In this document: in pieces, positions 1 through 7,227 of the stretch
Layout of the letters: each line of letters begins with the position of its first letter
How positions within the stretch are numbered: the first letter of the stretch is position 1
NCBI GenBank assembly: GCA_002434915.1
Contig: DJLG01000129.1
Coordinates: 1 to 29,175 of the forward strand
Direction: 5' to 3'
DNA length: 29,175 nt
Source of the DNA: Proteobacteria bacterium UBA6522
GTDB lineage: Bacteria > Pseudomonadota > Gammaproteobacteria > Steroidobacterales > Rariloculaceae
Made by a program: the position numbers and the translations under genes
Notes under the pieces: generated by a model
Database searches by the model: none
Told to the model about the DNA's origin: nothing
What the model saw: only the letters and a program-made list of their open reading frames with translations

Positions 1-303
1 GAATTTTCCAAATTTTCTAAGATAGGGAGCAAGTAAAAGAGCAAGTAGTACATAGCCGCCAGTCCAACCCATTAGATAAACTGAGCCGTCATAGCCAATA
101 AATGCGATAAGACCGGCCATTGAGATAAAAGATGCAGCTGACATCCAATCGGCAGCAGTTGCCATTCCATTTGCTAGTGGATGAACTCCCCCTCCGGCTA
201 CATAGAAGTCTTTGGTATCAGCGGCTTTAGACCAGATAGCAATGCCTACGTAAAGGACGAAGCTAGCTCCGACTACAAGATAAGTTAGGGTTTTAAGTTC
301 CAT
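1..303 (-). CDS. Sodium:solute symporter (SSS family), N-terminal part
   Basis: Partial gene cut by the left edge; the first 101 codons are present, starting with ATG at 303. The protein begins MELKTLTYLVVGASFVLYVG and continues with motifs typical of SSS/ActP-like symporters: KDFYVAGGGVHPLANGMATA (about residues 36-55), then ADWMSAASFISMAGLIAFIG. These make up the first two membrane helices and the sodium-site region of the family. An AGAGGA ribosome site lies inside the end of the upstream gene. The DUF4212 gene ends only 8 bp before this start, so the two are translated together; this pairing is the known arrangement of the VC_2705-type symporters. It should import a small organic acid (acetate-like) with sodium across the inner membrane. 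The substrate is not determined. Confidence 0.9.
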   Translation of the reverse strand, partial: MELKTLTYLVVGASFVLYVGIAIWSKAADTKDFYVAGGGVHPLANGMATAADWMSAASFISMAGLIAFIGYDGSVYLMGWTGGYVLLALLLAPYLRKFGKF

Positions 304-311
304 ATGACTTT

Positions 312-572
312 TTAGTCCTCTTCTAGGCCGTATTTTTTATCGAGATGGTTCATACGCCATGCATAGAAAAAAATTAGCCCTATAAAGCAGATAATTGAGC
401 CTTGCTGGGCAAACCAGAAGCCGAGCTCGAATCCAAAGAATCTGATCTGGTTCAATGGTTCTAATAGGATGATGCCAAACCCAAAAGAAACCGTGAACCA
501 AACTATGAGACAACCAGCAACAAGTTTGAGATTGGCATGCCAGTACTGTTTTTTAATACTATTGTCTTTCAC
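312..572 (-). CDS. DUF4212 small subunit of SSS symporter
   Basis: 86-residue membrane protein of the DUF4212 family (putative solute:sodium symporter small subunit). Two hydrophobic helices are visible, at about residues 17-37 and 51-71, with the family-typical YWHANLKL stretch near the N-terminus and a charged C-terminal tail. The start codon is GTG at 572; it is supported by a perfect AAGGAG at 579-584, six bases upstream. It sits directly before the SSS symporter gene in the same direction with an 8-bp gap, so it is the first gene of a two-gene transport operon. Members of this family are thought to associate with the large symporter subunit in the inner membrane; their exact role is not well established. 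Confidence 0.88.
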   Translation of the reverse strand: MKDNSIKKQYWHANLKLVAGCLIVWFTVSFGFGIILLEPLNQIRFFGFELGFWFAQQGSIICFIGLIFFYAWRMNHLDKKYGLEED

Positions 573-578
573 TGGTGT

Positions 579-584
579 CTCCTT
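579..584 (-). promoter_or_regulatory. Ribosome binding site deciding a GTG start
   Basis: AAGGAG on the minus strand, six bases before the GTG at 572. It fixes the start of the DUF4212 gene, which has no ATG at this end. Confidence 0.75.
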
Positions 585-679
585 GGAAATTCCATCCGGT
601 AGTCTAAGGACACATGGGAATCATTGCCAGTAGTGCTTCATATCTTGATCCGACAGCGCAAGTCGACCAGACTACATAA

Positions 680-1657
680 ATGCTTAGTCGACGCCAATTT
701 TTTCAGTTGAGTTCATCTTGGGCTCTTAGCCCATTAATTGGTCATGCTGCGTGTGAAGATGGGTTAAGCCAATTTAGAAGTGGGTCTACTGCAGAGGAAG
801 TCACATCAGGTATAGACCTAACTGGAAAGACGGCCTTAGTTACAGGCGTTAACTCTGGTATTGGTTATGAGACGATGCGTGTGCTGGCTTTGCGTGGTGC
901 TCATGTTATCGGTACTGCCCGTACACAGGAGAAAGGACGTATGGCGTGTGATAGCGTCGAAGGCATGACTACCCCATTAGTCTTAGAGCTTTCTGACTTT
1001 GGTTCGGTCGTGGAGTGCGCAGATAGCGTGAGTAAGATGGGTATGCCGATTGATATGCTGATCTGTAATGCAGGAGCCATCTTTTCTGAGCTGCGACAGA
1101 TCAATGGCATTGAGGCACATTTTGTAGTCAATTACTTGGGTCATTTTATTCTTGTTAATCGACTGTTAGAGCGCGTAATTTCAGCACCTCAAGGACGCAT
1201 TGTTATTGTCGGAAGCCGAGCACATCAATCTGCGCCCTCGGATGGAATTCAATTTAATGACCTGTCTGGAACCACATGGTTTAATCGCCAGACTGCCTAT
1301 GGCCATTCAAAGCTTGCTAATGGCCTGCATTCTTTAGAACTGTCCCGACGGCTCAAGGACACACGAGCCACTTCAAACGTAATACACCCAGGCGTTGTTC
1401 AAACAAACATAGCTAGGGATCTTCCTCATTGGCAGCAATTAGCTTTTCGCTTGTATGGTTATCTATTTTTAAAGGACCTTCAGGAGGGTGCTGCAACCAC
1501 TAGTTATGTGGCTACTCATGAGAATCTTATAGATGTGAATGGCTGTTATTTTGCAGATAGCAACCCAATTACCTCAGATGAAAATATGCAAGATGAGCAA
1601 ATGGCTTCCCGGCTCTGGGATGTATCTGAGAGTCTTACAAGCGATTACCTGGCCTAG
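680..1657 (+). CDS. Tat-leader short-chain dehydrogenase/reductase
   Basis: 325-residue SDR of the retinol-dehydrogenase/WWOX-like subgroup. The cofactor motif TGVNSGIG is at residues 55-62, followed by CNAG, a candidate catalytic Ser near 179 and YGHSK at 207-211. The 28-residue Ser-Tyr spacing and the following LANGLHSLELSRRL fit this subgroup rather than FabG-like SDRs. The first residues MLSRRQFFQL contain a twin-arginine motif followed by a short, weakly hydrophobic stretch ending around GHA-A, so the protein may be exported folded by Tat. It would then work outside the cytoplasm with a bound nucleotide; the leader may also be degenerate. The substrate is unknown. The ATG at 680 has no clear ribosome site, but it includes the leader. 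It converges on feoB, with 39 bp between the stop codons. Confidence 0.85.
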   Translation: MLSRRQFFQLSSSWALSPLIGHAACEDGLSQFRSGSTAEEVTSGIDLTGKTALVTGVNSGIGYETMRVLALRGAHVIGTARTQEKGRMACDSVEGMTTPLVLELSDFGSVVECADSVSKMGMPIDMLICNAGAIFSELRQINGIEAHFVVNYLGHFILVNRLLERVISAPQGRIVIVGSRAHQSAPSDGIQFNDLSGTTWFNRQTAYGHSKLANGLHSLELSRRLKDTRATSNVIHPGVVQTNIARDLPHWQQLAFRLYGYLFLKDLQEGAATTSYVATHENLIDVNGCYFADSNPITSDENMQDEQMASRLWDVSESLTSDYLA

Positions 1658-1696
1658 GTACTTATCAGAGTCGTTATATTTAGAGCTCTCTTTGGT

Positions 1697-3883
1697 TTAG
1701 ACGCTACCAATTTGATAAATAAGTAAGGCCCCAATATAACCTATAGCCGTCATATAGCTCCATGCAAATACTGGCCATCGCCAAGTATTAGTTTCACGTT
1801 TAATAACCGCCAGTGTAGCTGCGCACTGTAGGCACCAAGCAAAAAATACAAGTAGCCCAAGTACTGTAGGTAGCGTGAAAACAGTTCGTCCATCTGGCCA
1901 AGTTGCGGACCTTAATCTTTCGACAAGGCTAGTCTCATCTGCTTCAGCACCAACGGCATAAATTGTTCCCAGGACTGCAACTACTACTTCTCGAGCAGGG
2001 AAAGCAGCAATTACTGCAGCTGAGATTCTCCAATCCCAACCAAGTGGCGTAAAAACTGGTTCAATCCAATTACCCATTCTGCCTAAATAGCTCTGTGCTA
2101 ATTGTGCTGCTGCAGCTTCATTGTCAATCGTATTTAACTCAGTTTCGAGGATGCTGCCAGTGAGTACCGTACTTGCTTGAGCCTGAGCTTCAACCCGTTC
2201 TGTTTCGATGTTAGTTGAACGAGGAAAGTAAGCCAGTGCCCATACTAGTATCGCTACTGTAAAAATGACTGTTCCTGCCCGTCTTAAGAAAATACGAGCT
2301 CTATCGAGTAGTTTTAGTAAAACTGTACGGAAACTTGGTATATGAAATTCTGGTAGTGCAAGGATAAAAGTGGGATTAGGTCCCCGTAGAGCCGAACGTT
2401 TAAGTAGCAAGGCCGTTCCTATGCCACCAATTATTCCTAACATGTAGAGTCCAAAGAGAACCAGACCCTGAAGGTTGGCGAAGCCAACATTAATGTTAGG
2501 AATAAATGCAGCGATCAGTAGGGCGTATACAGGCAATCTTGCTGAACACGTCATAAACGGTGCAGCTAGAATTGTCGCGATACGGTCACGCCTATCAGGG
2601 ATTACACGAGTAGCCATAATACCTGGTACAGCACAGGCAAAGCCTGAGATCAGAGGAATAACTGACTGTCCAGAAAGTCCGGTTGCACGCATAGCACGAT
2701 CCATAAGAAAAGCTGTTCGTGCAAGGTAACCAGTATCTTCTAAGACGATGATGAATAAGAAAAGGATAAGTATTTGCGGTAAAAATATTACTACGCTGCC
2801 AACCCCTGCGATTACACCATCTGCTATAAAGCTACTTATAATCCCTGGTGGTATGACATCCTGCACCCAGGTACCGAGCCCTACCGTTGTATTATCAATA
2901 AAATCCATCAATGGCGTAGCCCAAGCAAATACAGCTTGAAAAATTATTGCCATTAATCCAAAAAATAATACTGTGGCTGTCAGTGGTCTATTTATCCAGT
3001 TCGTTATCTTTGTTGCCCACCTAATGGGTGCTTTAGCCTTACTTTCTAAGATAGGTAACGCTTCTTTGATCCAGCTATATCGAACTCTTGCCTCCACAGC
3101 AATGGGTGGTTCACTCCCACATAATTCAGTGCGGTATCTAAGAAGTTCCGAATTGGTTTCTGGGCCTAGAACATTTTGAATAGATTCTATTGCTACAGGG
3201 TCTGCATTTATGATCGCACGTTCAATATCTACAAGTTTTAGTGAAGATTCGCCTATTTTTTGTTGTATTTCATTTGAAGCATTACGCAATTCCTTCCAAT
3301 AAGAATTTTTTTGTGGGTAGTTTTTTCCGATAGTATTGCGTATGACAGTATCCAAAGACCTCATGCCTTTGCCCGTAGTTGCGACAAGTTCGCATACAGG
3401 GACACCTTGGAACTTGTCTTGTAACTGACGTGTATTAATGCTTATATTTTTGATAATCGCATCATCAGTCATCGTCAATGCGATCACTATGGGGCGTCCT
3501 AGTTCTACCAGTTGTTGAAGAAGGTATAACCCCTGATAAAGCCTAGTAGCATCGATGACTGCGATGATAAGGTCTGGTTGAGGCGTGCCTTCAACACGTC
3601 CTAATAGCACATCAACGGCAATGCTTTCGTCTGCCGATTGTGGACTCAAAGAATAAATGCCAGGCAGATCAATCAGGTCATAAAGCGATCCGCTTAAATT
3701 TAGCTTACCTACTTTTTTTTCAACTGTTACGCCTGGATAGTTTGCGGTCTTCTGGCGTAGCCCAGTCAATCGATTAAAAATGGTGCTTTTACCAGCATTA
3801 GGATTGCCTACTAGGGCTATGGACATTCCCTGGGAAATTGTTAAGTTTTCTAATGGTACTGAGCTTATTGCTGGCTCAGCCAT
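1697..3883 (-). CDS. feoB: Ferrous iron transporter FeoB
   Basis: 728 residues, near the normal length for FeoB. The N-terminal G domain has G1 GNPNAGKST at 26-34, the FeoB-typical NYPGVTVE switch at about 48-55, and G3 DLPG at 72-75. The expected G4 NxxD is TMTD at 137-140, an unusual variant. The membrane part carries both FeoB gate motifs, SGFACAVPGIMATR and MTCSARLPVYALL, and the C-terminal QCAATLAVIKRE segment. It imports Fe(II) across the inner membrane, driven or gated by nucleotide hydrolysis. It follows feoA with 5 bp between stop and start; a GGGAG ribosome site overlaps the feoA end. No feoC is present. Regulation by Fur is likely from the box upstream of feoA. Confidence 0.97.
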   Translation of the reverse strand: MAEPAISSVPLENLTISQGMSIALVGNPNAGKSTIFNRLTGLRQKTANYPGVTVEKKVGKLNLSGSLYDLIDLPGIYSLSPQSADESIAVDVLLGRVEGTPQPDLIIAVIDATRLYQGLYLLQQLVELGRPIVIALTMTDDAIIKNISINTRQLQDKFQGVPVCELVATTGKGMRSLDTVIRNTIGKNYPQKNSYWKELRNASNEIQQKIGESSLKLVDIERAIINADPVAIESIQNVLGPETNSELLRYRTELCGSEPPIAVEARVRYSWIKEALPILESKAKAPIRWATKITNWINRPLTATVLFFGLMAIIFQAVFAWATPLMDFIDNTTVGLGTWVQDVIPPGIISSFIADGVIAGVGSVVIFLPQILILFLFIIVLEDTGYLARTAFLMDRAMRATGLSGQSVIPLISGFACAVPGIMATRVIPDRRDRIATILAAPFMTCSARLPVYALLIAAFIPNINVGFANLQGLVLFGLYMLGIIGGIGTALLLKRSALRGPNPTFILALPEFHIPSFRTVLLKLLDRARIFLRRAGTVIFTVAILVWALAYFPRSTNIETERVEAQAQASTVLTGSILETELNTIDNEAAAAQLAQSYLGRMGNWIEPVFTPLGWDWRISAAVIAAFPAREVVVAVLGTIYAVGAEADETSLVERLRSATWPDGRTVFTLPTVLGLLVFFAWCLQCAATLAVIKRETNTWRWPVFAWSYMTAIGYIGALLIYQIGSV

Positions 3884-3888
3884 AAAAA

Positions 3889-4131
3889 TTAGCTCCCATC
3901 TTTTTTATCAGCAATAGTGACGGTGAAGTGTCTTGCGTCTGTTTGGCGAAGTGATAAAGCGCTTCCATGAATGAGAAGCTCAATAGGATCTCCGCCTAGA
4001 GAACGGCCAAGGAACTCGATTTCTATCCCCTCTACCAATCCCATGACCATGAGTCTCTGTACGCTATTTTTTTGGCTATCAATAGCAATAATCTGAGCCC
4101 TATCACCTCTGCTAAGTTCTGCCAGTGTCAA
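3889..4131 (-). CDS. feoA: Ferrous iron transport protein A (FeoA)
   Basis: 80-residue SH3-like FeoA protein. It starts TLAELSRGDRAQI, followed by QRLMVMGLVEGIEIEFLGRSLGGDPIELL (given here only as the recognisable FeoA core: QRLMVMGLVEGIEIE) and ends with LSLRQTDARHFTV, all in the family order. FeoA is a small cytoplasmic partner that supports FeoB-dependent ferrous iron uptake. The start appears to be TTG at 4131, with GAGGAGA at 4141-4147, nine bases upstream; no in-frame ATG or GTG gives a better match. It is the first gene of the feoAB operon. Confidence 0.93.
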   Translation of the reverse strand: MTLAELSRGDRAQIIAIDSQKNSVQRLMVMGLVEGIEIEFLGRSLGGDPIELLIHGSALSLRQTDARHFTVTIADKKDGS

Positions 4132-4162
4132 GTGAGAATCTCTCCTCAGATAAAGCCTAAAT

Positions 4163-4181
4163 GATAATTATTCTTATTATC
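4163..4181 (-). promoter_or_regulatory. Fur-type box upstream of feoAB
   Basis: Read on the minus strand the 19 bases are GATAATAAGAATAATTATC. They match 16 of 19 positions of the classical Fur box GATAATGATAATCATTATC, and the site is nearly palindromic. It lies 32-50 bp upstream of the feoA TTG, where a repressor would cover the promoter. Iron-dependent repression of feoAB by Fur is therefore likely. Binding is inferred. Confidence 0.8.
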
Positions 4182-4237
4182 ATCCTAAAAGACACATAAA
4201 CCCACCTCAGCATGATTATTGGCAGTTTCTCTGTTAG

Positions 4238-4921
4238 TTAAAGTGATCGATAGAATCGTTCGTCGTACAAAGCACCACTCAAAGGAAAGAGGCTTGTTCG
4301 AAATGCCCTTGTGTGTTCTGCGCCATAGTGTATTTCTTGGTCCTCAGGCGACTGCCAAGCTTCCACTACTGTCATATGATTACGACGATTTAACTGAACA
4401 AGGACATCGAATCGGGCATTACCATCATCTCCACGGCTTGCCGTTGCAAGTGTATTGAGGAGACCAACAGCAATCTCTGTATTGTTCGGGGTTACGTCTA
4501 CATGGGTTACTGCAAAAATACCATTTGGCCCAGTATTGCTACCTGCTGCTGTGGCAAGATCACCATGTGGACGTGCATCGGTTGGGCTATAGAGAAAGGG
4601 CTCTAGGGACTCATTGAAGTTTATTGCGATTGTGGAATTGCCATGCGCATCTCTTGCGGCTTCATCACTCCAAGTCTCTATTAGGGCGAAATGGCTTGTG
4701 CGTCCAATACGTTGTAGAGCCTGGAAATGCATGTTTCCCTCTGCAGAAGCGCCTTCTTGAGCATAGTTTGTTAATAGTTGAGCTACCTCTTCAGTAGAGG
4801 AGGGCGCAACTTCAATATACGTGACCATATAAGCTGTACCGTCGTCTTGAGCGCTAGAGAACTGGCTAAAACCGAGTATTAGAGCAATAGCAGTAATAAC
4901 TAATCGAGGTGAGAGCCCCAT
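4238..4921 (-). CDS. Secreted protein with tandem ABM-type domains
   Basis: 227 residues from the ATG at 4921. This start is chosen over an ATG 45 bp upstream because it has AAGGGG at 4930-4935 and begins a clean signal peptide (MGLSPRLVITAIALILGF, cleavage after FSSA). The mature part has two repeats of the antibiotic-biosynthesis-monooxygenase (dimeric alpha-beta barrel) fold, at about residues 30-105 and 130-215. Both contain the pattern TYIEVAP or THVDVTP, then a helix with LLxxxA, then RxxHxxxxExW (RTSHFALIETW and RRNHMTVVEAW). ABM proteins act as cofactor-free quinol monooxygenases or heme-modifying proteins, or have no known enzyme activity. A secreted tandem form is unusual and its function is unknown. 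It lies between feoA and the HisD-family gene, on the same strand as both. Confidence 0.75.
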   Translation of the reverse strand: MGLSPRLVITAIALILGFSQFSSAQDDGTAYMVTYIEVAPSSTEEVAQLLTNYAQEGASAEGNMHFQALQRIGRTSHFALIETWSDEAARDAHGNSTIAINFNESLEPFLYSPTDARPHGDLATAAGSNTGPNGIFAVTHVDVTPNNTEIAVGLLNTLATASRGDDGNARFDVLVQLNRRNHMTVVEAWQSPEDQEIHYGAEHTRAFRTSLFPLSGALYDERFYRSL

Positions 4922-4988
4922 CGTATAATCCCCTTTTTGAATTCTTAACGGAAAAACATTGACCATTGATTCTAACCTTATAGAGTGA

Positions 4989-5005
4989 AAAATTGTGTCA
5001 ATTTT
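4989..5005. other. Short AT-rich inverted repeat
   Basis: AAAATTG, loop TGT, CAATTTT: a perfect 7-bp stem between the HisD-family stop and the ABM-protein start. On the minus strand the stem runs into TTTTTC, so it could act as a weak terminator for the upstream gene, or as a protein site. The stem is AT-rich and could be chance. Confidence 0.25.
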
Positions 5006-5049
5006 AGAAGCTTAAATATTAATTTTCATTAAGTCGAAAATAAGGATGC

Positions 5050-6324
5050 TCAGTTTCCATAGCGCCGGACTCTAATGTCCGCTTGTTCCTTGTGGCCCAT
5101 AAATCCCTCTAGATCGCATAATCGTGAACAATATTGACCAATATGTAGCGAAGCTTCCTCGGTAATTTTTTGATATGTGCATGTCTTAATAAATTTACCA
5201 ACCCATAAACCACCGGTATAACGAGCTGCTTTTTTTGTTGGAAGCGTATGGTTAGTGCCTATTACCTTATCTCCATAAGAAACGTTAGTTTCTGGGCCTA
5301 GGAAGAGAGCACCATAGTTAGTCATATTATTTAAAAAGAAATCAGGGTTCTTTGTCATTACTTGTACATGTTCGGAGGCAATTTCATCAGCAATTTTCAC
5401 CATTTCTTCAGTGTTATCACAAACTATCGCTTGACCATAGTCACGCCAGGCTACCCCAGCAATATCTGCTGTTGGAAGAATACCGAGCTGTCTATCGATT
5501 TCCATTAAAGTATCTTTAGCAAGTTGTTCAGAGTCTGTCAGGAGAATGGCAGCAGATGTTGGGCCATGCTCGGCCTGTCCTAGTAGATCGGCAGCGCACA
5601 GTTCCCCGTCAACGCTATCATCAGCAATAACTAGCGTTTCCGTTGGTCCAGCTAAGAGATCAATTCCGACTCTTCCAAAAAGCTGTCTTTTCGCTTCGGC
5701 TACATATGCATTACCTGGTCCAACAATCATGTCAACTGAATCAATAGTTTCAGTGCCAAGTGCCATAGCGGCAACCGCCTGAACTCCTCCAAGACAATAA
5801 ATTTCATCAGCTCCACCGAGAGCCATGGCCGTAACAATGGCGGCACTAGGCGCTCCCTTCTGAGGTGGTGCTGCTGCAATAATTCTTTTAACGCCAGCAA
5901 CCTTAGCTGTGACTACGCTCATATGGGCTGATGCCACCATAGGATATTTACCTCCTGGAACATAGCATCCGACACTGTTGACAGGGATATTCTTATGACC
6001 AAGAACAACACCTGGTAGTGTTTCTACTTCAACATCATTAAGTGCATCCTTTTGGGCTTGAGCGAAGTTTCTTATTTGAGTCTGTGCAAATTTAATATCA
6101 TCAATGACTTGTTTAGGCAGCGCTTTTTGACAGGCTGCAATATCATCAGAACTTAGACGGAAGGATTCCGGAGACCATTGATCAAATTGTTGAGAATAAT
6201 TTCTAAGTGCTTTGTCTCCATGAGAGCTAATTTCATGCAAAATATTCTCTACGGTATGACGAATTTTTGCGTCTTCTAAGGCAATTTCATTTAGGGACTT
6301 GCCCTGTTTAAGGTAGCGCGCCAT
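5050..6324 (-). CDS. hisD: HisD-family NAD-dependent alcohol dehydrogenase
   Basis: 424 residues from the ATG at 6324, chosen because GGAG at 6332-6335 precedes it and the protein aligns from MARYLKQG; the open frame upstream lacks family sequence. All HisD catalytic and zinc positions appear conserved: GQAEHG (zinc Gln and His), SEH (catalytic Glu-His), GDKVIGTNHTLPT (zinc Asp), and EGFMGH (substrate Glu, zinc His). Known members oxidise histidinol to histidine, or other alcohols such as 2,3-dihydroxypropane-1-sulfonate (HpsN). The segment VGCYVPGGKYPMVASAHMS differs from classical histidinol dehydrogenases, and no other his gene is nearby. A catabolic paralog is therefore more likely than the biosynthetic enzyme. 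It diverges from an SDR gene across 92 bp and may share control with it. The symbol marks the family only. Confidence 0.87.
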   Translation of the reverse strand: MARYLKQGKSLNEIALEDAKIRHTVENILHEISSHGDKALRNYSQQFDQWSPESFRLSSDDIAACQKALPKQVIDDIKFAQTQIRNFAQAQKDALNDVEVETLPGVVLGHKNIPVNSVGCYVPGGKYPMVASAHMSVVTAKVAGVKRIIAAAPPQKGAPSAAIVTAMALGGADEIYCLGGVQAVAAMALGTETIDSVDMIVGPGNAYVAEAKRQLFGRVGIDLLAGPTETLVIADDSVDGELCAADLLGQAEHGPTSAAILLTDSEQLAKDTLMEIDRQLGILPTADIAGVAWRDYGQAIVCDNTEEMVKIADEIASEHVQVMTKNPDFFLNNMTNYGALFLGPETNVSYGDKVIGTNHTLPTKKAARYTGGLWVGKFIKTCTYQKITEEASLHIGQYCSRLCDLEGFMGHKEQADIRVRRYGN

Positions 6325-6416
6325 GTTTGTTCTCCGAGTTCTGCGGCGAACACATGCTAGGTAATGTTGACTTGTACTGCAATCTTGTGGTCTGTGTAGG
6401 TAGATGGAGGTAGCTA

Positions 6417-7169
6417 ATGGGTAAAAATACAACTACGACGTGGGACCTAACAGGGCAGGTTGCGCTCATAACTGGTGCAAGTCGTGGAATTGGTGCGGCT
6501 TGCGCGGAGTCAATGGCTCATGCTGGTGCCCACGTAATAGCGGTGGCAAGAAGTCAAAGTGACCTGGAATCTTTGTCTGAACGGACAGAGGGTGTAGTCG
6601 AGATTTGGGTAGAAGATATCGGTAATAGTTCTTTTAGGAAGAGAGTAGAAAAGCTCGAACGCCTTGATATTCTTTTTAATAATGCAGGTACTAACTCACC
6701 GCAACCATTCATTAATCTTTCAGAGGATGCGCTAGATGAAATGATTCAGTTAAATGTGCGCGCATTATTTCTTTCAGCGCAAAGTGCGGTGAAGGTCATG
6801 CTGAGTGCAGGAAATGGTGGCTCGATTATTAATATGTCTTCTCAAATGGGTCATATAGGGGCACAAAATCGAACTGCTTACTGCATGACAAAGCATGCCG
6901 TAGAAGGTTTGACCAAAGCGCTTGGAGTAGAGCTAGCATCTCAGGGGATTCGAGTGAACAGCGTTGCCCCTACCTTTATTGATACTCCAATGACGGAGCC
7001 AATGTTTGAGGACAAGGAGTTCAAGCAATGGGCACTGGACTGTATTCCTATGGGGAGAATTGGACAGCTTAGCGAAGTGGTTTCTGCAGTAATGTTTTTG
7101 GCCTCATCAGACTCTTCCTTAATGACTGGGGCTAGTCTAAAGATCGACGGAGGTTGGACAGCACGCTAA
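6417..7169 (+). CDS. Classical SDR-family oxidoreductase
   Basis: 250-residue cytoplasmic SDR. TGASRGIG is at residues 19-26, NNAG at 88-91, catalytic Ser 142, and YCMTK at 155-159; the C-terminal half has the FabG-like GIRVNSVAPTFIDTPM and ends TGASLKIDGGW. It should catalyse NAD(P)-dependent alcohol/ketone interconversion on an unknown substrate; sugar alcohol, gluconate-type or 3-oxoacyl substrates are all possible for this class. The ATG at 6417 has a strong GGAGGT at 6406-6411. It is transcribed divergently from the HisD-family dehydrogenase, which suggests that the two oxidise successive intermediates of one pathway. This link is inference. Confidence 0.92.
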   Translation: MGKNTTTTWDLTGQVALITGASRGIGAACAESMAHAGAHVIAVARSQSDLESLSERTEGVVEIWVEDIGNSSFRKRVEKLERLDILFNNAGTNSPQPFINLSEDALDEMIQLNVRALFLSAQSAVKVMLSAGNGGSIINMSSQMGHIGAQNRTAYCMTKHAVEGLTKALGVELASQGIRVNSVAPTFIDTPMTEPMFEDKEFKQWALDCIPMGRIGQLSEVVSAVMFLASSDSSLMTGASLKIDGGWTAR

Positions 7170-7210
7170 GGCGCTTAGTTTGTTTTGTATGTTATTTGGA
7201 AAAACCAGCT

Positions 7211-7227
7211 ATAACTTTATAAGTTAT
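7211..7227. other. AT-rich inverted repeat between convergent genes
   Basis: ATAACTT, loop TAT, AAGTTAT, overlapping the stop codon of the DUF6152 gene and 41 bp after the SDR stop. It could be a weak bidirectional terminator, but no long T tract follows on the plus side. Confidence 0.25.

Noticed and set aside
6367..6397. TTGACT followed by TGTG-rich sequence as a promoter for the SDR at 6417
   Set aside because: No acceptable -10 box at 16-18 bp spacing.
6325..6432. N-terminal extension of the HisD-family protein by 36 residues
   Set aside because: The extension has no family similarity, overlaps the divergent SDR start and lacks a ribosome site, while the ATG at 6324 has GGAG at the right distance.
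680..7169. Two SDR genes at 680 and 6417 as a duplication
   Set aside because: They share only family motifs; Ser-Tyr spacing and the rest of the sequence place them in different SDR subgroups.
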